Shown here: positions 34,699 through 43,469 of the stretch, piece by piece
How the letters are laid out: the number at the start of each line of letters is the position of its first letter
How positions within the stretch are numbered: the first letter of the stretch is position 1
Source: JBCBSK01 sp965250105
GTDB taxonomy: Bacteria > Pseudomonadota > Alphaproteobacteria > Rhizobiales > Tepidamorphaceae
Length of the DNA stretch: 64,000 nucleotides
Assembly: GCA_965250105.1 (NCBI GenBank)
Contig: OZ252290.1
Location: 496,001-560,000, forward strand
Direction: 5' to 3'
The notes under the pieces: generated by a model
Database searches by the model: none
Told to the model about the DNA's origin: nothing
Seen by the model: the letters and a program-made list of their open reading frames with translations, nothing else
Program-made: the position numbers and the translations under genes

Positions 34699-35562
34699 CT
34701 AAAGCGCGTCCACCGCCTCTTTCAGCGCCAGAAGATCGCGCCAGGCGAACCGCTTCTGCAACGGCTGGCGCAACAGATAGGCCGGATGCAGCATCGGCAT
34801 GGCACGGCGCTTCTTGCCGCCGACGGTGGCCTCCATCCATTTGCCACGCATCCGCGTGATGCCCTGCTTGGTCTCCAGCAATGTCTTGGACGGCGTATTG
34901 CCGGCGAGCAGCAGGATGTCCGGATCGACAAGTTCGATGGTGCGGTCGAGAAACGGCCGGCAGGCATGGAGTTCGACCGTGCTCGGCTCGCGATTTCCCG
35001 GCGGCCGCCAGAACACCATATTCGTGATGAAGACCTTGTCGCGATCGAGATCGATCGCCGCCAGCATGCGGTCGAGCAACTGCCCGGCGCGGCCGACGAA
35101 AGGCTTGCCCTGAAGGTCCTCGTCGCGGCCCGGCGCTTCGCCGATGATCGCGATACGCGCCTCGGGACTACCGTCATAGTGGCAGAGATTGGTCGCCATG
35201 GCCTTCAGCGCGCAGCCTTCGAAGGCGGTGAGCGCGGCGGTGACGTCCGCCACCGATGTCAAGGCGGCGAAATCGGGCCAGTCGAGCGGCGCCGCCTCAT
35301 CCGTACCGGCCAGAGCCGGCGCCGCGACACCCATGGCGGCGGCCTGGCCCGGCGCGCTTCGGCCGGCGGTGTCCATGCCGCCCCGCGCGGCGGGGCGCTC
35401 TTGCCGGGCGGCGCGGGCCGCCTTGCGCTCGGCCTCGGCGGCGAAGCGATCGACCGGGGCCGCGCCGACCACCGCGTCGAGATCCATGTCCGCATGCCAG
35501 CGCAGAATAGCTTCGGCCTGTGGCGGCAACGGGATGGCGGGACGGTCAGGCGTGTCGGTCAT
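34699..35562 (-). CDS. uracil-DNA glycosylase family protein (family 4-like)
   Basis: A 287-residue protein. The catalytic domain (about 110-287) has the family 4 motifs IIGEAPGRDEDLQGKPFVGRAG (cited in part; motif A), ITNMVFWRPPGNREP, and MLHPAYLLRQP (motif B). The N-terminal 100 residues are a low-complexity alanine/arginine-rich region seen in alphaproteobacterial members. Only three cysteines are present (117, 127, 201), fewer than the four that hold the 4Fe-4S cluster in classical family 4 enzymes. It should excise uracil from DNA. It is followed upstream by the old yellow enzyme gene, 26 bases away on the same strand. Confidence 0.87.
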   Translation of the reverse strand: MTDTPDRPAIPLPPQAEAILRWHADMDLDAVVGAAPVDRFAAEAERKAARAARQERPAARGGMDTAGRSAPGQAAAMGVAAPALAGTDEAAPLDWPDFAALTSVADVTAALTAFEGCALKAMATNLCHYDGSPEARIAIIGEAPGRDEDLQGKPFVGRAGQLLDRMLAAIDLDRDKVFITNMVFWRPPGNREPSTVELHACRPFLDRTIELVDPDILLLAGNTPSKTLLETKQGITRMRGKWMEATVGGKKRRAMPMLHPAYLLRQPLQKRFAWRDLLALKEAVDAL

Positions 35563-35588
35563 GCCCCATTGAGCCTGAAAGCGGATGC

Positions 35589-36734
35589 CTAGCGCAAGCC
35601 CAGCTTGTCGACGAGCCGCTGCCGCTTCATCAGCCACCAGCCCGATTCCGGCGGCCACATGGCATGCCCCTCGTCGGCGTCGAGCATAGCGGCGGCATGG
35701 AGCGGCCAGTTCGGATCGTCGAGCAGTTCGCGCGCCAGCGCCACCATGTCGGCGCGGCCATCGGCGACGACCGCCTCGCAGACCTCGGGATCCCATAGGA
35801 AACCGACCGTCATGGCCGCCATCGAGGCCTCTTCGCGAATGGCTTCGGCGAAGGGCACCTGGAAACCCTGTTCGATGACCATGCGCTTGGGCCGGTCGCG
35901 CCCGCCGATCCCGCCGATCCCGCCGGTCGAGCAGTCGATCATGTCGACGCCGGCGGCCCGCAGCGCCTTGGCCGTTTCGACCGTATCCTCGATCTCGATG
36001 CCGCCATCGATCCAGTCGGTGCCGGACAGGCGGAAGATCAGCGGCAGATCGTCGGGCCATTCGGCCCGGACCGCGCCGGCGACCTCGACGGCGAAGCGCC
36101 GGCGGCCGGCCGCATCGCCGCCCCAGCGGTCGCCGCGCTTATTGGCGATCGGCGACAGGAACTGGTGCACGAGAAAGCCGTGCGCGGCATAGACCTCGAT
36201 CACCCTGAAGCCGGCCATGGCGGCTCGCCGCGCCGCCTGCCCGAAGGCCTCGATCACGTCGGCGATATCGCTTTCGGTCATCTCGGCCGGCACCGGCCAG
36301 CCATCGGCATAGGGAATGGCCGACGGCGCGATGGCCGGCCAGGGCCGTTCGCCGCGTTCGGCCGCATCGTCATCGTCGACCGGCGTCTCGCCATGCCAGG
36401 GCCGGCGTTCAGACGCCTTGCGCCCGGCATGGCCAAGCTGGATGCCGGGCACCGCGCCTTCGGCCGCGAGGAACCGGGTGACGGGCTGAAGCCCCGTGAT
36501 CTGCGCGTCCTCCCACAGGCCGAGATCGCCATGGGTGCGCCGACCGCGCGCCTCAACCGCCGTCGCCTCGGCGAAAACGAGGCCGGCGCCACCCAGCGCG
36601 AAGCGGCCGAGATGCACCATGTGCCAGTCATTGGCATGGCCGTCGCGAGCGCGATACTGGCTCATCGGCGAGACGGCGATACGGTTCTTGAAGGTGACGC
36701 CGCGCAGGGCGAAAGGCGAGAAAAGCATGCTCAT
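35589..36734 (-). CDS. NADH:flavin oxidoreductase, old yellow enzyme family
   Basis: A 381-residue FMN-dependent ene-reductase of the YqjM-like class. The start MSMLFSPFALRGVTFKNRIAVSPM is typical; the cysteine of the YqjM SPMC motif is replaced here (SPMSQY). Other features are QLGHAGRKAS with the substrate-binding His, GFRVIEVYAAHGFLVHQFLSP with the paired His residues, and a C-terminal MVALARELLDDPNW. The physiological substrate is unknown; these enzymes reduce activated C=C bonds with NAD(P)H. It sits between the glycosylase gene and the divergent ETF-QO gene. Confidence 0.9.
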   Translation of the reverse strand: MSMLFSPFALRGVTFKNRIAVSPMSQYRARDGHANDWHMVHLGRFALGGAGLVFAEATAVEARGRRTHGDLGLWEDAQITGLQPVTRFLAAEGAVPGIQLGHAGRKASERRPWHGETPVDDDDAAERGERPWPAIAPSAIPYADGWPVPAEMTESDIADVIEAFGQAARRAAMAGFRVIEVYAAHGFLVHQFLSPIANKRGDRWGGDAAGRRRFAVEVAGAVRAEWPDDLPLIFRLSGTDWIDGGIEIEDTVETAKALRAAGVDMIDCSTGGIGGIGGRDRPKRMVIEQGFQVPFAEAIREEASMAAMTVGFLWDPEVCEAVVADGRADMVALARELLDDPNWPLHAAAMLDADEGHAMWPPESGWWLMKRQRLVDKLGLR

Positions 36735-36866
36735 GCCCCTCGCCTAGACCCCTTGTCCGATCGGGACAAGCCGCGCTTCGATCACGGCTGCGACAACGCG
36801 CAATCCGGTTGACAAGGCCGGCCGGATTGGAAACACCGGGGACAACGCAAGTTTTTGGAGAGTGCG

Positions 36867-38573
36867 ATGTCGGACGCGGATCTGCCCGAACGCGAGGGAA
36901 TGGACTTCGACGTGGTCATTGTCGGCGCCGGGCCGGCGGGGCTCGCGGCGGCCATATGTCTCAAGCAGCTGGACGAGAACCTGTCGGTCGTGGTGCTCGA
37001 AAAGGGCTCGGAAGTCGGCGCGCATATCCTTTCCGGCGCCGTCTTCGATCCAATCGCGCTCGACCGGCTCCTGCCCGACTGGCGCAACGAGGACAGCCCC
37101 ATCAAGACGCCCGTCACCGCCGACCATTTCCTCTATCTCGGCCCGGCGGGCTCGATCCGGCTGCCCAACATGCTGATGCCGCCGCTGATGAACAATCACG
37201 GCAACTACATCATCAGCCTTGGCAATGTCTGCCGCTGGCTGGCGGAAAAGGCCGAGGCGCTCGGCGTGGAGATCTATCCCGGCTTCGCCGCGGCGGAAGT
37301 GCTCTATGACGACAAGGGCGCGGTGATCGGCGTCGCCACTGGCGACATGGGCGTCGCGCGCGACGGCACGCAGGGTCCGAATTTCGAGCGCGGCATGGAA
37401 TTACGCGGCAAGTACACGCTGATCGGCGAAGGCGTGCGCGGCTCGCTCGCCAAGCAGCTGATCGCCAGATACGACCTGTCGGCGGGCAAGGAGCCGCAGA
37501 AATTCGGCATCGGCCTGAAGGAACTCTGGCAGGTCGACCCCGACAAGCACCGGCCCGGCCTGGTGCAGCATTCCTTCGGCTGGCCGCTCGACAATTCGAC
37601 CGGCGGCGGGTCGTTCCTCTACCATCTCGAGGACAATCAGGTCGCCGTCGGCTTCGTGGTGCATCTGAACTACAAGAACCCCTGGCTGTCGCCGTTCGAC
37701 GAGTTCCAGCGCTTCAAGACCCACCCCGCGATCCGCGACACGTTCGAAGGCGGCAAGCGGATCTCCTATGGCGCGCGCGCGATCACCGAAGGCGGCTGGC
37801 AGTCGGTGCCGAAGCTGAGTTTCCCCGGCGGCGCGCTGATCGGCTGCTCGGCCGGTTTCGTCAACGTGCCGCGCATCAAGGGCTCTCACAACGCCATGCT
37901 GTCGGGCATGATGGCCGCCGAACAGGCGCAGCTGGCGCTCGCCGAGGGCCGCGCCCATGACGAATTGCAGAGCTATGAAGACGCCTGGCGCGGCTCGGAT
38001 ATCGGCCGTGACCTGAAACGGGTGCGCAACGTCAAGCCGCTCTGGTCGAAATACGGCACGCTCGGCGGCATCATGCTCGGCGGGCTCGACATGTGGACCA
38101 ACACGCTCGGCTTCTCGCTGTTCGGCACCGTCGGCCACGGCAAGCCCGACCATGCCGCGCTGCTGCCGGCCGATCGCTGCAAGCCGATCGACTATCCCAA
38201 GCCGGACGGCGAAGTCTCCTTCGACAAATTGTCGAGCGTCTTCCTGTCGAGCACCAATCACGAGGAAAACCAGCCGATCCACCTCAAGGTGGCCGACGAC
38301 CAGATGCAGCGCGAGAGCGAATGGTCGGCCTTTCGCGGACCGTCGAACCGTTACTGCCCGGCCGGCGTCTATGAATGGGTGACCGACGAGGGTAACGCGC
38401 CCGACACCGGCGCGAGCCCCGGCACCACCCCGACCGAGGCCGGCCATGTCAGGTTCCAGATCAACGCGCAGAACTGCGTGCACTGCAAGACCTGCGACAT
38501 CAAGGACCCCAACCAGAACATCACCTGGACCGTGCCCGAAGGCGCCGGCGGCCCCAACTATCCGAATATGTGA
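36867..38573 (+). CDS. electron transfer flavoprotein-ubiquinone oxidoreductase
   Basis: A 568-residue ETF-QO, which passes electrons from ETF (fatty acid and amino acid oxidation) to ubiquinone at the inner membrane. FAD-binding motif VVIVGAGPAGLAAAI at about residues 14-28; ubiquinone-site region SYGARAITEGGWQSVPKL; and the C-terminal 4Fe-4S ligands in YCPAGVYEW and CVHCKTCDIKDPNQNI. The ATG at 36867 follows GGAGAG; an in-frame TTG at 36855 is less likely. Length matches the family. A short-chain dehydrogenase gene starts immediately after it. Confidence 0.95.
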   Translation: MSDADLPEREGMDFDVVIVGAGPAGLAAAICLKQLDENLSVVVLEKGSEVGAHILSGAVFDPIALDRLLPDWRNEDSPIKTPVTADHFLYLGPAGSIRLPNMLMPPLMNNHGNYIISLGNVCRWLAEKAEALGVEIYPGFAAAEVLYDDKGAVIGVATGDMGVARDGTQGPNFERGMELRGKYTLIGEGVRGSLAKQLIARYDLSAGKEPQKFGIGLKELWQVDPDKHRPGLVQHSFGWPLDNSTGGGSFLYHLEDNQVAVGFVVHLNYKNPWLSPFDEFQRFKTHPAIRDTFEGGKRISYGARAITEGGWQSVPKLSFPGGALIGCSAGFVNVPRIKGSHNAMLSGMMAAEQAQLALAEGRAHDELQSYEDAWRGSDIGRDLKRVRNVKPLWSKYGTLGGIMLGGLDMWTNTLGFSLFGTVGHGKPDHAALLPADRCKPIDYPKPDGEVSFDKLSSVFLSSTNHEENQPIHLKVADDQMQRESEWSAFRGPSNRYCPAGVYEWVTDEGNAPDTGASPGTTPTEAGHVRFQINAQNCVHCKTCDIKDPNQNITWTVPEGAGGPNYPNM

Positions 38574-38581
38574 CAAGGGCG

Positions 38582-39343
38582 ATGTCTGACGGCGCGGACA
38601 GGCTGGCCGGCAAGACGGTCGTCATCACCGGGGCCGGGCGCGGCCTGGGGGCCGCCTTCGCGATCACGCTGGCCGATCGCGGCGCGCAGCTGATTCTCGC
38701 CGCCCGGCGCCGGGAAGCGCTCGATGACGTCGCAGGCACGATCGCCGGGCGTGCCGGCACCAGGCCCGAGACCCATGCGCTCGATCTCGCCGACCGCGCC
38801 TCGGTCGAAACGGCGGCCGCGCGGATCGCCGAGGATCATCCAAGCCTCGACATTCTGATCAATAACGGCGCGCAATGGCTGTCCGGCCCGCTCGACAGCA
38901 ATGCGCCGGACGATATCGTCACGACGATCGGCTCCCAGGTCATCGGCACCGCCCTTCTGACCCGCGGGCTGCTGCCATCGCTCGACCGCTCCGGCGACGG
39001 GCAGATCCTGAATATCGTGTCGATCTCCGGCCTGCCCAACGCCAACGCGCAGACCGCATCGGCCGCCTTCGTCGCCGCCAAGCACGGCCAGACCGGGCTG
39101 AGTGATGCGCTGCGCCAGGAAGTGCGCGACCGGCCGATCCGGGTGCATGCGATCAACCCGCCCTATCTCGACGACATGTCGCCGCTGGACGATGGCTGGG
39201 CCGCCAATGACGAACGCGCCCGTGATGCGCTCGTGACGCATCGCGACGTGGTGGAGGCGGGGCTGTTCGCGCTAACCCGGCCGCGCCATGTCACGCTCGC
39301 GGCCATCACGATCGACGCCAAGAGCGGCGGGCTTCACGGCTGA
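38582..39343 (+). CDS. SDR family protein with altered active site
   Basis: A 253-residue short-chain dehydrogenase/reductase. The cofactor motif TGAGRGLG is at residues 16-23 and NNGA at 94-97, so NAD(P) binding is expected. The serine region reads NIVSISG (about 144-150), but the catalytic Y-x-x-x-K is F163-V-A-A-K167: the tyrosine is replaced by phenylalanine. Either the protein has lost classical catalysis or uses another residue. The ATG at 38582 has AGGG before it; a GTG at 38570 overlaps the ETF-QO stop. Substrate unknown. Confidence 0.85.
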   Translation: MSDGADRLAGKTVVITGAGRGLGAAFAITLADRGAQLILAARRREALDDVAGTIAGRAGTRPETHALDLADRASVETAAARIAEDHPSLDILINNGAQWLSGPLDSNAPDDIVTTIGSQVIGTALLTRGLLPSLDRSGDGQILNIVSISGLPNANAQTASAAFVAAKHGQTGLSDALRQEVRDRPIRVHAINPPYLDDMSPLDDGWAANDERARDALVTHRDVVEAGLFALTRPRHVTLAAITIDAKSGGLHG

Positions 39344-39513
39344 CCGGCCGGCCGTCGCCGCGTCGAATGGGCGCGACGGGCCGGTCGCGCGGGACATATT
39401 GCCCGGTGTCCGCAATTCGGCCATCTTCGCACGATGGCTATGATGCATCTTTTCGCGATTTGCGCGCGGCGCGCCGAAACGGCCCGCTCCGGCGCCTTGA
39501 GGAGCAGACGCCC

Positions 39514-41259
39514 GTGACGATGTTCGCTTCCCCGGCCAAGACCGCCCTTCTGCTCGGACTGGCCGTGGCCGTCAGCGTCGCGGGCCCGCCCGCGCGCGCC
39601 GACATCACGGGCGTTGGCGGCGTGCTCGAACCGTCGCGCTCGCTGTCGGGCAGCTATCTCGCCGGCCGGCTCGCCGAACAGCTCAACGACAAGACCTCGG
39701 CGGCGGAATTCTTCCGCGAGGCGCTGCGCCGGGATCCCGAAAATCCCGAAATGCTGGACCGCACCTTTTCGCTCGAACTGGTCGCCGGCAATATCGAGGA
39801 AGCGCATGATCTCGCGGTCCGGCTGGTCGAGATCGATCCGAGCCACCGCCTGGCCCGGATGACGCTCGGCATCGAAGCCTTCCGCGCCCGCCAGTTCGCC
39901 GAGGCGCGACGCCATTTCGAGGACACCGCCCGCTCGCCGATCTCGGACCTGACGGGCGCGCTGCTCGTCGCCTGGAGCCAGGTCGGCACCGGCGATATCG
40001 ATGACGCGTTGGCGACCGTCGCGGCTATCGACGGCTCAGGCTCTGCCGATATCGAGCGGTTCAAGACCTATCATTCAGCGCTGATCAACGATGTCGGCGG
40101 CCGCACCGACGAAGCCCGCCGCCTGATGGCGCTGGTCCATGAAGAAAACAGCGGCGACGGGCGCGCCATCCAGATGCTGGCGCGCTATGCGATGCTCGAC
40201 GGCGACATGGATCGGGCGCGCGAGCTCGTGGCCGCCATGCCGGCCAATGTGGCGCGCCATCCGGTGGCGCAGATGGTGACCGAAAGCGTCGAACAGGGCG
40301 TCGCCCCCCTGCCCGTCGCGGCCAATGCGCGCGAGGGCGCGGTGGAAGCGCTGTTCGGCATCGGCTCGGCCATTTCGCGCGGGCCCACCGACGACAATGC
40401 GGTGTTGTTCCATCAACTCGCTTTGGCGCTGGTGCCCGACGCGGCGATGCCGCTGATCCTGGTCGGCGAGCATTTCGACGCGGTCTCGGACTATGCCGCG
40501 GCGGCGGCCGCCTATGACCGGGTGCCCGAGACCTCGCCCTTGCGCGCCGACGCCGATCTGCGCCGCGCCCGCTCGCTCAGCGATCTCGACCGTTTCGAGG
40601 AAGCGCGCGATCTTCTGCTGCGGCTCGAGGACGCCGAACCCGGCGACCGCGAGATCGCCTTCACGCTGGCGACCCTGCTGCATGAGCGCGAGCGCTTCGG
40701 CGAAGCGTCGATCCATTACAGCCGCGCCATCGAGGCGACCGACGAGATCACCGAGGCAGACTGGTTCCTGTTCTACTATCGCGGCATCACCTATGAGCGC
40801 ACCGACCGATGGCCGCAGGCCGAGGCCGATCTCAAGCGCGCCCTCGAACTCAACCCCGACCACCCTTACGTGCTGAACTATCTGGGCTATTCCTGGATCG
40901 ACCAGGGCATCAATCTCGACGAGGCGCTGGCGCTGGTCGAGCGCGCCGTCGAATTGCAGCCGCGCGACGGCGACATCACCGACAGCCTCGGCTGGGCCTA
41001 TTACAGGCTCGGTCGCTATGAGGAAGCCGTCGAGGTGCTGGAACGAGCAGTCGAGTTGCGCGCCGACGAACCGGTGATCCACGACCATCTCGGCGATGCC
41101 TATTGGAAGGTCGGGCGCCGGCTCGAAGCGCGCTTCCAATGGCAGCACGCGCTCGATCTCGACCCCGATGACGAACTCGCCGAGACGATCCGCGACAAGC
41201 TCGACAACGGCCTCGGCGATGTCGCCGATGTCCAGCCCGTCTCGGAAAATGGCGGCTGA
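39514..41259 (+). CDS. exported tetratricopeptide repeat protein
   Basis: A 581-residue protein. The start is placed at GTG 39514 because GAGGAG lies nine bases upstream; the ATG at 39520 is in frame. A signal peptide follows (ASPAKTALLLGLAVAVSVAGPPARA, cited by its ends MFASP and ARADI). The rest is made of TPR-like helical hairpins, clearest near 70-140 and in the C-terminal third (AEADLKRALELNPDHPYVLNYLGYS, cited in part, then AVELQPRDGDITDSLGWAYYRLG and further units). It is probably a periplasmic or outer-membrane-associated scaffold of the kind found next to ispE in rhizobia. Its end overlaps ispE by eleven bases. Confidence 0.85.
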   Translation: MTMFASPAKTALLLGLAVAVSVAGPPARADITGVGGVLEPSRSLSGSYLAGRLAEQLNDKTSAAEFFREALRRDPENPEMLDRTFSLELVAGNIEEAHDLAVRLVEIDPSHRLARMTLGIEAFRARQFAEARRHFEDTARSPISDLTGALLVAWSQVGTGDIDDALATVAAIDGSGSADIERFKTYHSALINDVGGRTDEARRLMALVHEENSGDGRAIQMLARYAMLDGDMDRARELVAAMPANVARHPVAQMVTESVEQGVAPLPVAANAREGAVEALFGIGSAISRGPTDDNAVLFHQLALALVPDAAMPLILVGEHFDAVSDYAAAAAAYDRVPETSPLRADADLRRARSLSDLDRFEEARDLLLRLEDAEPGDREIAFTLATLLHERERFGEASIHYSRAIEATDEITEADWFLFYYRGITYERTDRWPQAEADLKRALELNPDHPYVLNYLGYSWIDQGINLDEALALVERAVELQPRDGDITDSLGWAYYRLGRYEEAVEVLERAVELRADEPVIHDHLGDAYWKVGRRLEARFQWQHALDLDPDDELAETIRDKLDNGLGDVADVQPVSENGG

Positions 41260-42178
41260 CGCCATCGCCCCGTCGCACAGCGCGGACATGCCGGCTTCGG
41301 CCGGGGACGAGCTAACCGAACAAGCGCCGGCCAAGGTCAATCTGACCCTGCGCATCACCGGCCGGCTGTCCGACGGCTATCACACGCTCGAAAGCCTCGT
41401 CGTGTTCGCCGATATCGCCGACCGGATCAGCCTCGCCCCCGGCGATGCACTTGGTCTGACCGTTACCGGACCCGGCGCGGCGGGCCTGCCGGTGACGCCC
41501 GACAATCTGGTGCTGCGCGCGGCCCGGGCGCTGGCCGAGCGCGTCGAAGGGCTGCGGTTCGGCCATTTCACGCTCGACAAGAACCTGCCCGTCGCCGCGG
41601 GCATCGGCGGCGGCTCGGCCGATGCGGCGGCAGCCCTCCGCCTGCTGGCCCGGCTGAACGGTCTCGCGCCCCACGATCCGCGCCTCGCCGCCAGCGCGGT
41701 CGCCACCGGCGCCGACGTTCCGGCCTGCCTTCTGTCGCGCCCCCTGGTGATGCGCGGGATCGGCGATCTGTTGAGCCCGGCCTCGGTCCCTGCCCTGGCC
41801 GCGCTGTTGGTCAATCCCGGCGTCGAAATCGCGACCCAGGATGTGTTCACAACGCTCGATCGGCCGAAGGATGACCGCGTCGCCGGCGGCGACACGCCGG
41901 ACATTCCCGACACATGGCCGGCGCTGCTCGACCACCTCCAGGCGGTGCCGAACGATCTCCAACCGGCGGCGCGCCGCCATGCACCGGCGATCGATCAGTC
42001 ATTGGCCGAGTTGCGCGCGCTGCCCGGTGCGCGGCTTGTCCGCATGTCCGGCTCGGGCGCGACCTGTTTCGCGCTGTTCGAAGGAATCGACGACGCGCAA
42101 GCCGCCGCCGATGGTTTGCACGCGCGCCGTCCGGGCTGGTGGATCGCGGCGACCCACCTCAAAGGCAGCCCGGCTTGA
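41249..42178 (+). CDS. ispE: 4-diphosphocytidyl-2-C-methyl-D-erythritol kinase
   Basis: A 309-residue GHMP kinase of the MEP isoprenoid pathway. Motifs: APAKVNLTLRITGRLSDGYH (about residues 27-46), the glycine-rich ATP loop PVAAGIGGGSADAAAALR (about 115-132), and the C-terminal RMSGSGATCFALF. The ATG at 41249 lies inside the end of the TPR gene; an ATG at 41288 would shorten the protein by 13 residues and is also acceptable. With the polyprenyl synthase gene it supports isoprenoid and quinone synthesis. Confidence 0.93.
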   Translation: MAADAIAPSHSADMPASAGDELTEQAPAKVNLTLRITGRLSDGYHTLESLVVFADIADRISLAPGDALGLTVTGPGAAGLPVTPDNLVLRAARALAERVEGLRFGHFTLDKNLPVAAGIGGGSADAAAALRLLARLNGLAPHDPRLAASAVATGADVPACLLSRPLVMRGIGDLLSPASVPALAALLVNPGVEIATQDVFTTLDRPKDDRVAGGDTPDIPDTWPALLDHLQAVPNDLQPAARRHAPAIDQSLAELRALPGARLVRMSGSGATCFALFEGIDDAQAAADGLHARRPGWWIAATHLKGSPA

Positions 42179-42243
42179 CCGGATGCGCCGCAGCGCCAAG
42201 ATGAGCGATCGAAAAATCATCCCAACGGCCCGAAAGGCTTGCC

Positions 42244-42804
42244 ATGTCGCGCATCGATGAAACGCGCCCCTTCGTTCCCGTCCGCTTCGCGGTCCTGACG
42301 GTGTCGGACACGCGCGATTTGTCGGGCGATCGGTCGGGCGACACGCTGGCATCCCGCATCGAGGCGGCCGGCCATGCGCTTATCGACCGCGCCATCGTGC
42401 GCGACGAGGTCGACGCCATTCGCCGCCAGGTCGGGTCCTGGGCCGACACCGACGGCATCGATGCCGTCATCACCACCGGCGGGACGGGCTTCACCGGACG
42501 CGACGTCACGCCGGATGCCGTCGAACCGCTGTTCGACAAGCGCATGGAAGGCTTTTCCGAGGTCTTCCACCGCATCAGCTACGACAAGATCGGCACCTCG
42601 ACGATCCAGTCGCGCGCCACCGCGGGTCTCGTCGGCACCACATTCGTCTTCGTGCTGCCGGGCTCGCCAGGGGCCTGCAAGGATGCCTGGGACGGCATTC
42701 TGAAGCTTCAGTTCGACTATCGCCACATGCCGTGCAATTTCGTCGAGATCATGCCGCGCCTCGACGAGCACTTGAAGCGGGGCAAGCTGCGCGACAGCGC
42801 GTAA
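42244..42804 (+). CDS. moaB: molybdenum cofactor biosynthesis protein B
   Basis: A 186-residue MoaB/MogA-fold protein, acting in adenylylation of molybdopterin. Family motifs: AVLTVSDTRDLSGDRSGDTL (about residues 16-35), ITTGGTGFTGRDVTPDA (about 76-92), and VFVLPGSPGACKDAWDGIL near 138-156. It starts 65 bases after ispE on the same strand. Other Mo-cofactor genes are absent from the window. Confidence 0.93.
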   Translation: MSRIDETRPFVPVRFAVLTVSDTRDLSGDRSGDTLASRIEAAGHALIDRAIVRDEVDAIRRQVGSWADTDGIDAVITTGGTGFTGRDVTPDAVEPLFDKRMEGFSEVFHRISYDKIGTSTIQSRATAGLVGTTFVFVLPGSPGACKDAWDGILKLQFDYRHMPCNFVEIMPRLDEHLKRGKLRDSA

Positions 42805-42950
42805 CGTAGAGCGGTGCTGAACCGGCGAAGGCCGAAACTGCCCATCCCGATTAACCGATTGCACAGTTTTTTGCCGCAGGCTCGTCCGGTCTTCATACCG
42901 GTCCGGCGGTGTTGTTACCGGATCCGGGCCAGAGTAACGGCGTATTCGAC

Positions 42951-43421
42951 ATGGCTGTGCAGCATGCCCTGCAGAAAGACCTGATTTCCTCGGTGGATGT
43001 TCTGATCGTCGAGGATTCCCGCTACTTCGCCAAGCTCCTCAGATCCATCATCCGGTCCTTCGGCGTGCGCTCGACCCATGTCGCCTATGACGCGTTCGAG
43101 GCCTTCGAACTCCTGAAGAGTTCCAGCATCGACATCGTCACCGTCGATCTCGACCTGCCCGGCATCAGCGGCTTCGAACTCATCCAGATGATCCGGCGCG
43201 CCAACGACATCGCCAATCCGAACATGCCGATCCTGGTGATCTCGGCGGACCGGCGCCGCTCGACGGTGGAACGCGCCAAGGCGGCCGGCGCCAACGATTT
43301 CGCGGTCAAGCCGATGAGCGCCGACACGCTGCTCGACAAGATGACCCGCATGGCGACGCTGGCGATGTGCGCGCCGGGCTCGACCCATCCCCTGGCGGCG
43401 TCCTCGGCCCAGCGGCGCTGA
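42951..43421 (+). CDS. single-domain response regulator
   Basis: A 156-residue protein consisting of a receiver domain only (about residues 15-135). The acidic pair Glu21-Asp22, phosphoacceptor Asp66 (TVDLDLPG), Ser99 (LVISA) and Lys120 (VKPMS) are all present, so it should be phosphorylated. No output domain follows; a short flexible tail of about 20 residues ends the protein. No histidine kinase is adjacent. It could act like CheY or DivK by protein contact. The ATG at 42951 is preferred to an upstream start at 42909 because the domain begins soon after. Confidence 0.88.
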   Translation: MAVQHALQKDLISSVDVLIVEDSRYFAKLLRSIIRSFGVRSTHVAYDAFEAFELLKSSSIDIVTVDLDLPGISGFELIQMIRRANDIANPNMPILVISADRRRSTVERAKAAGANDFAVKPMSADTLLDKMTRMATLAMCAPGSTHPLAASSAQRR

Positions 43422-43469
43422 ACGCGCCCCGGCCCGTTCGTTCTCTTCTTTCCTGACCCGGCCCGTACG

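Noticed and set aside
36855..36866. TTG at 36855 as the start of ETF-QO
   Set aside because: The ATG at 36867 has a GGAGAG site at proper spacing, which itself overlaps the would-be earlier codons.
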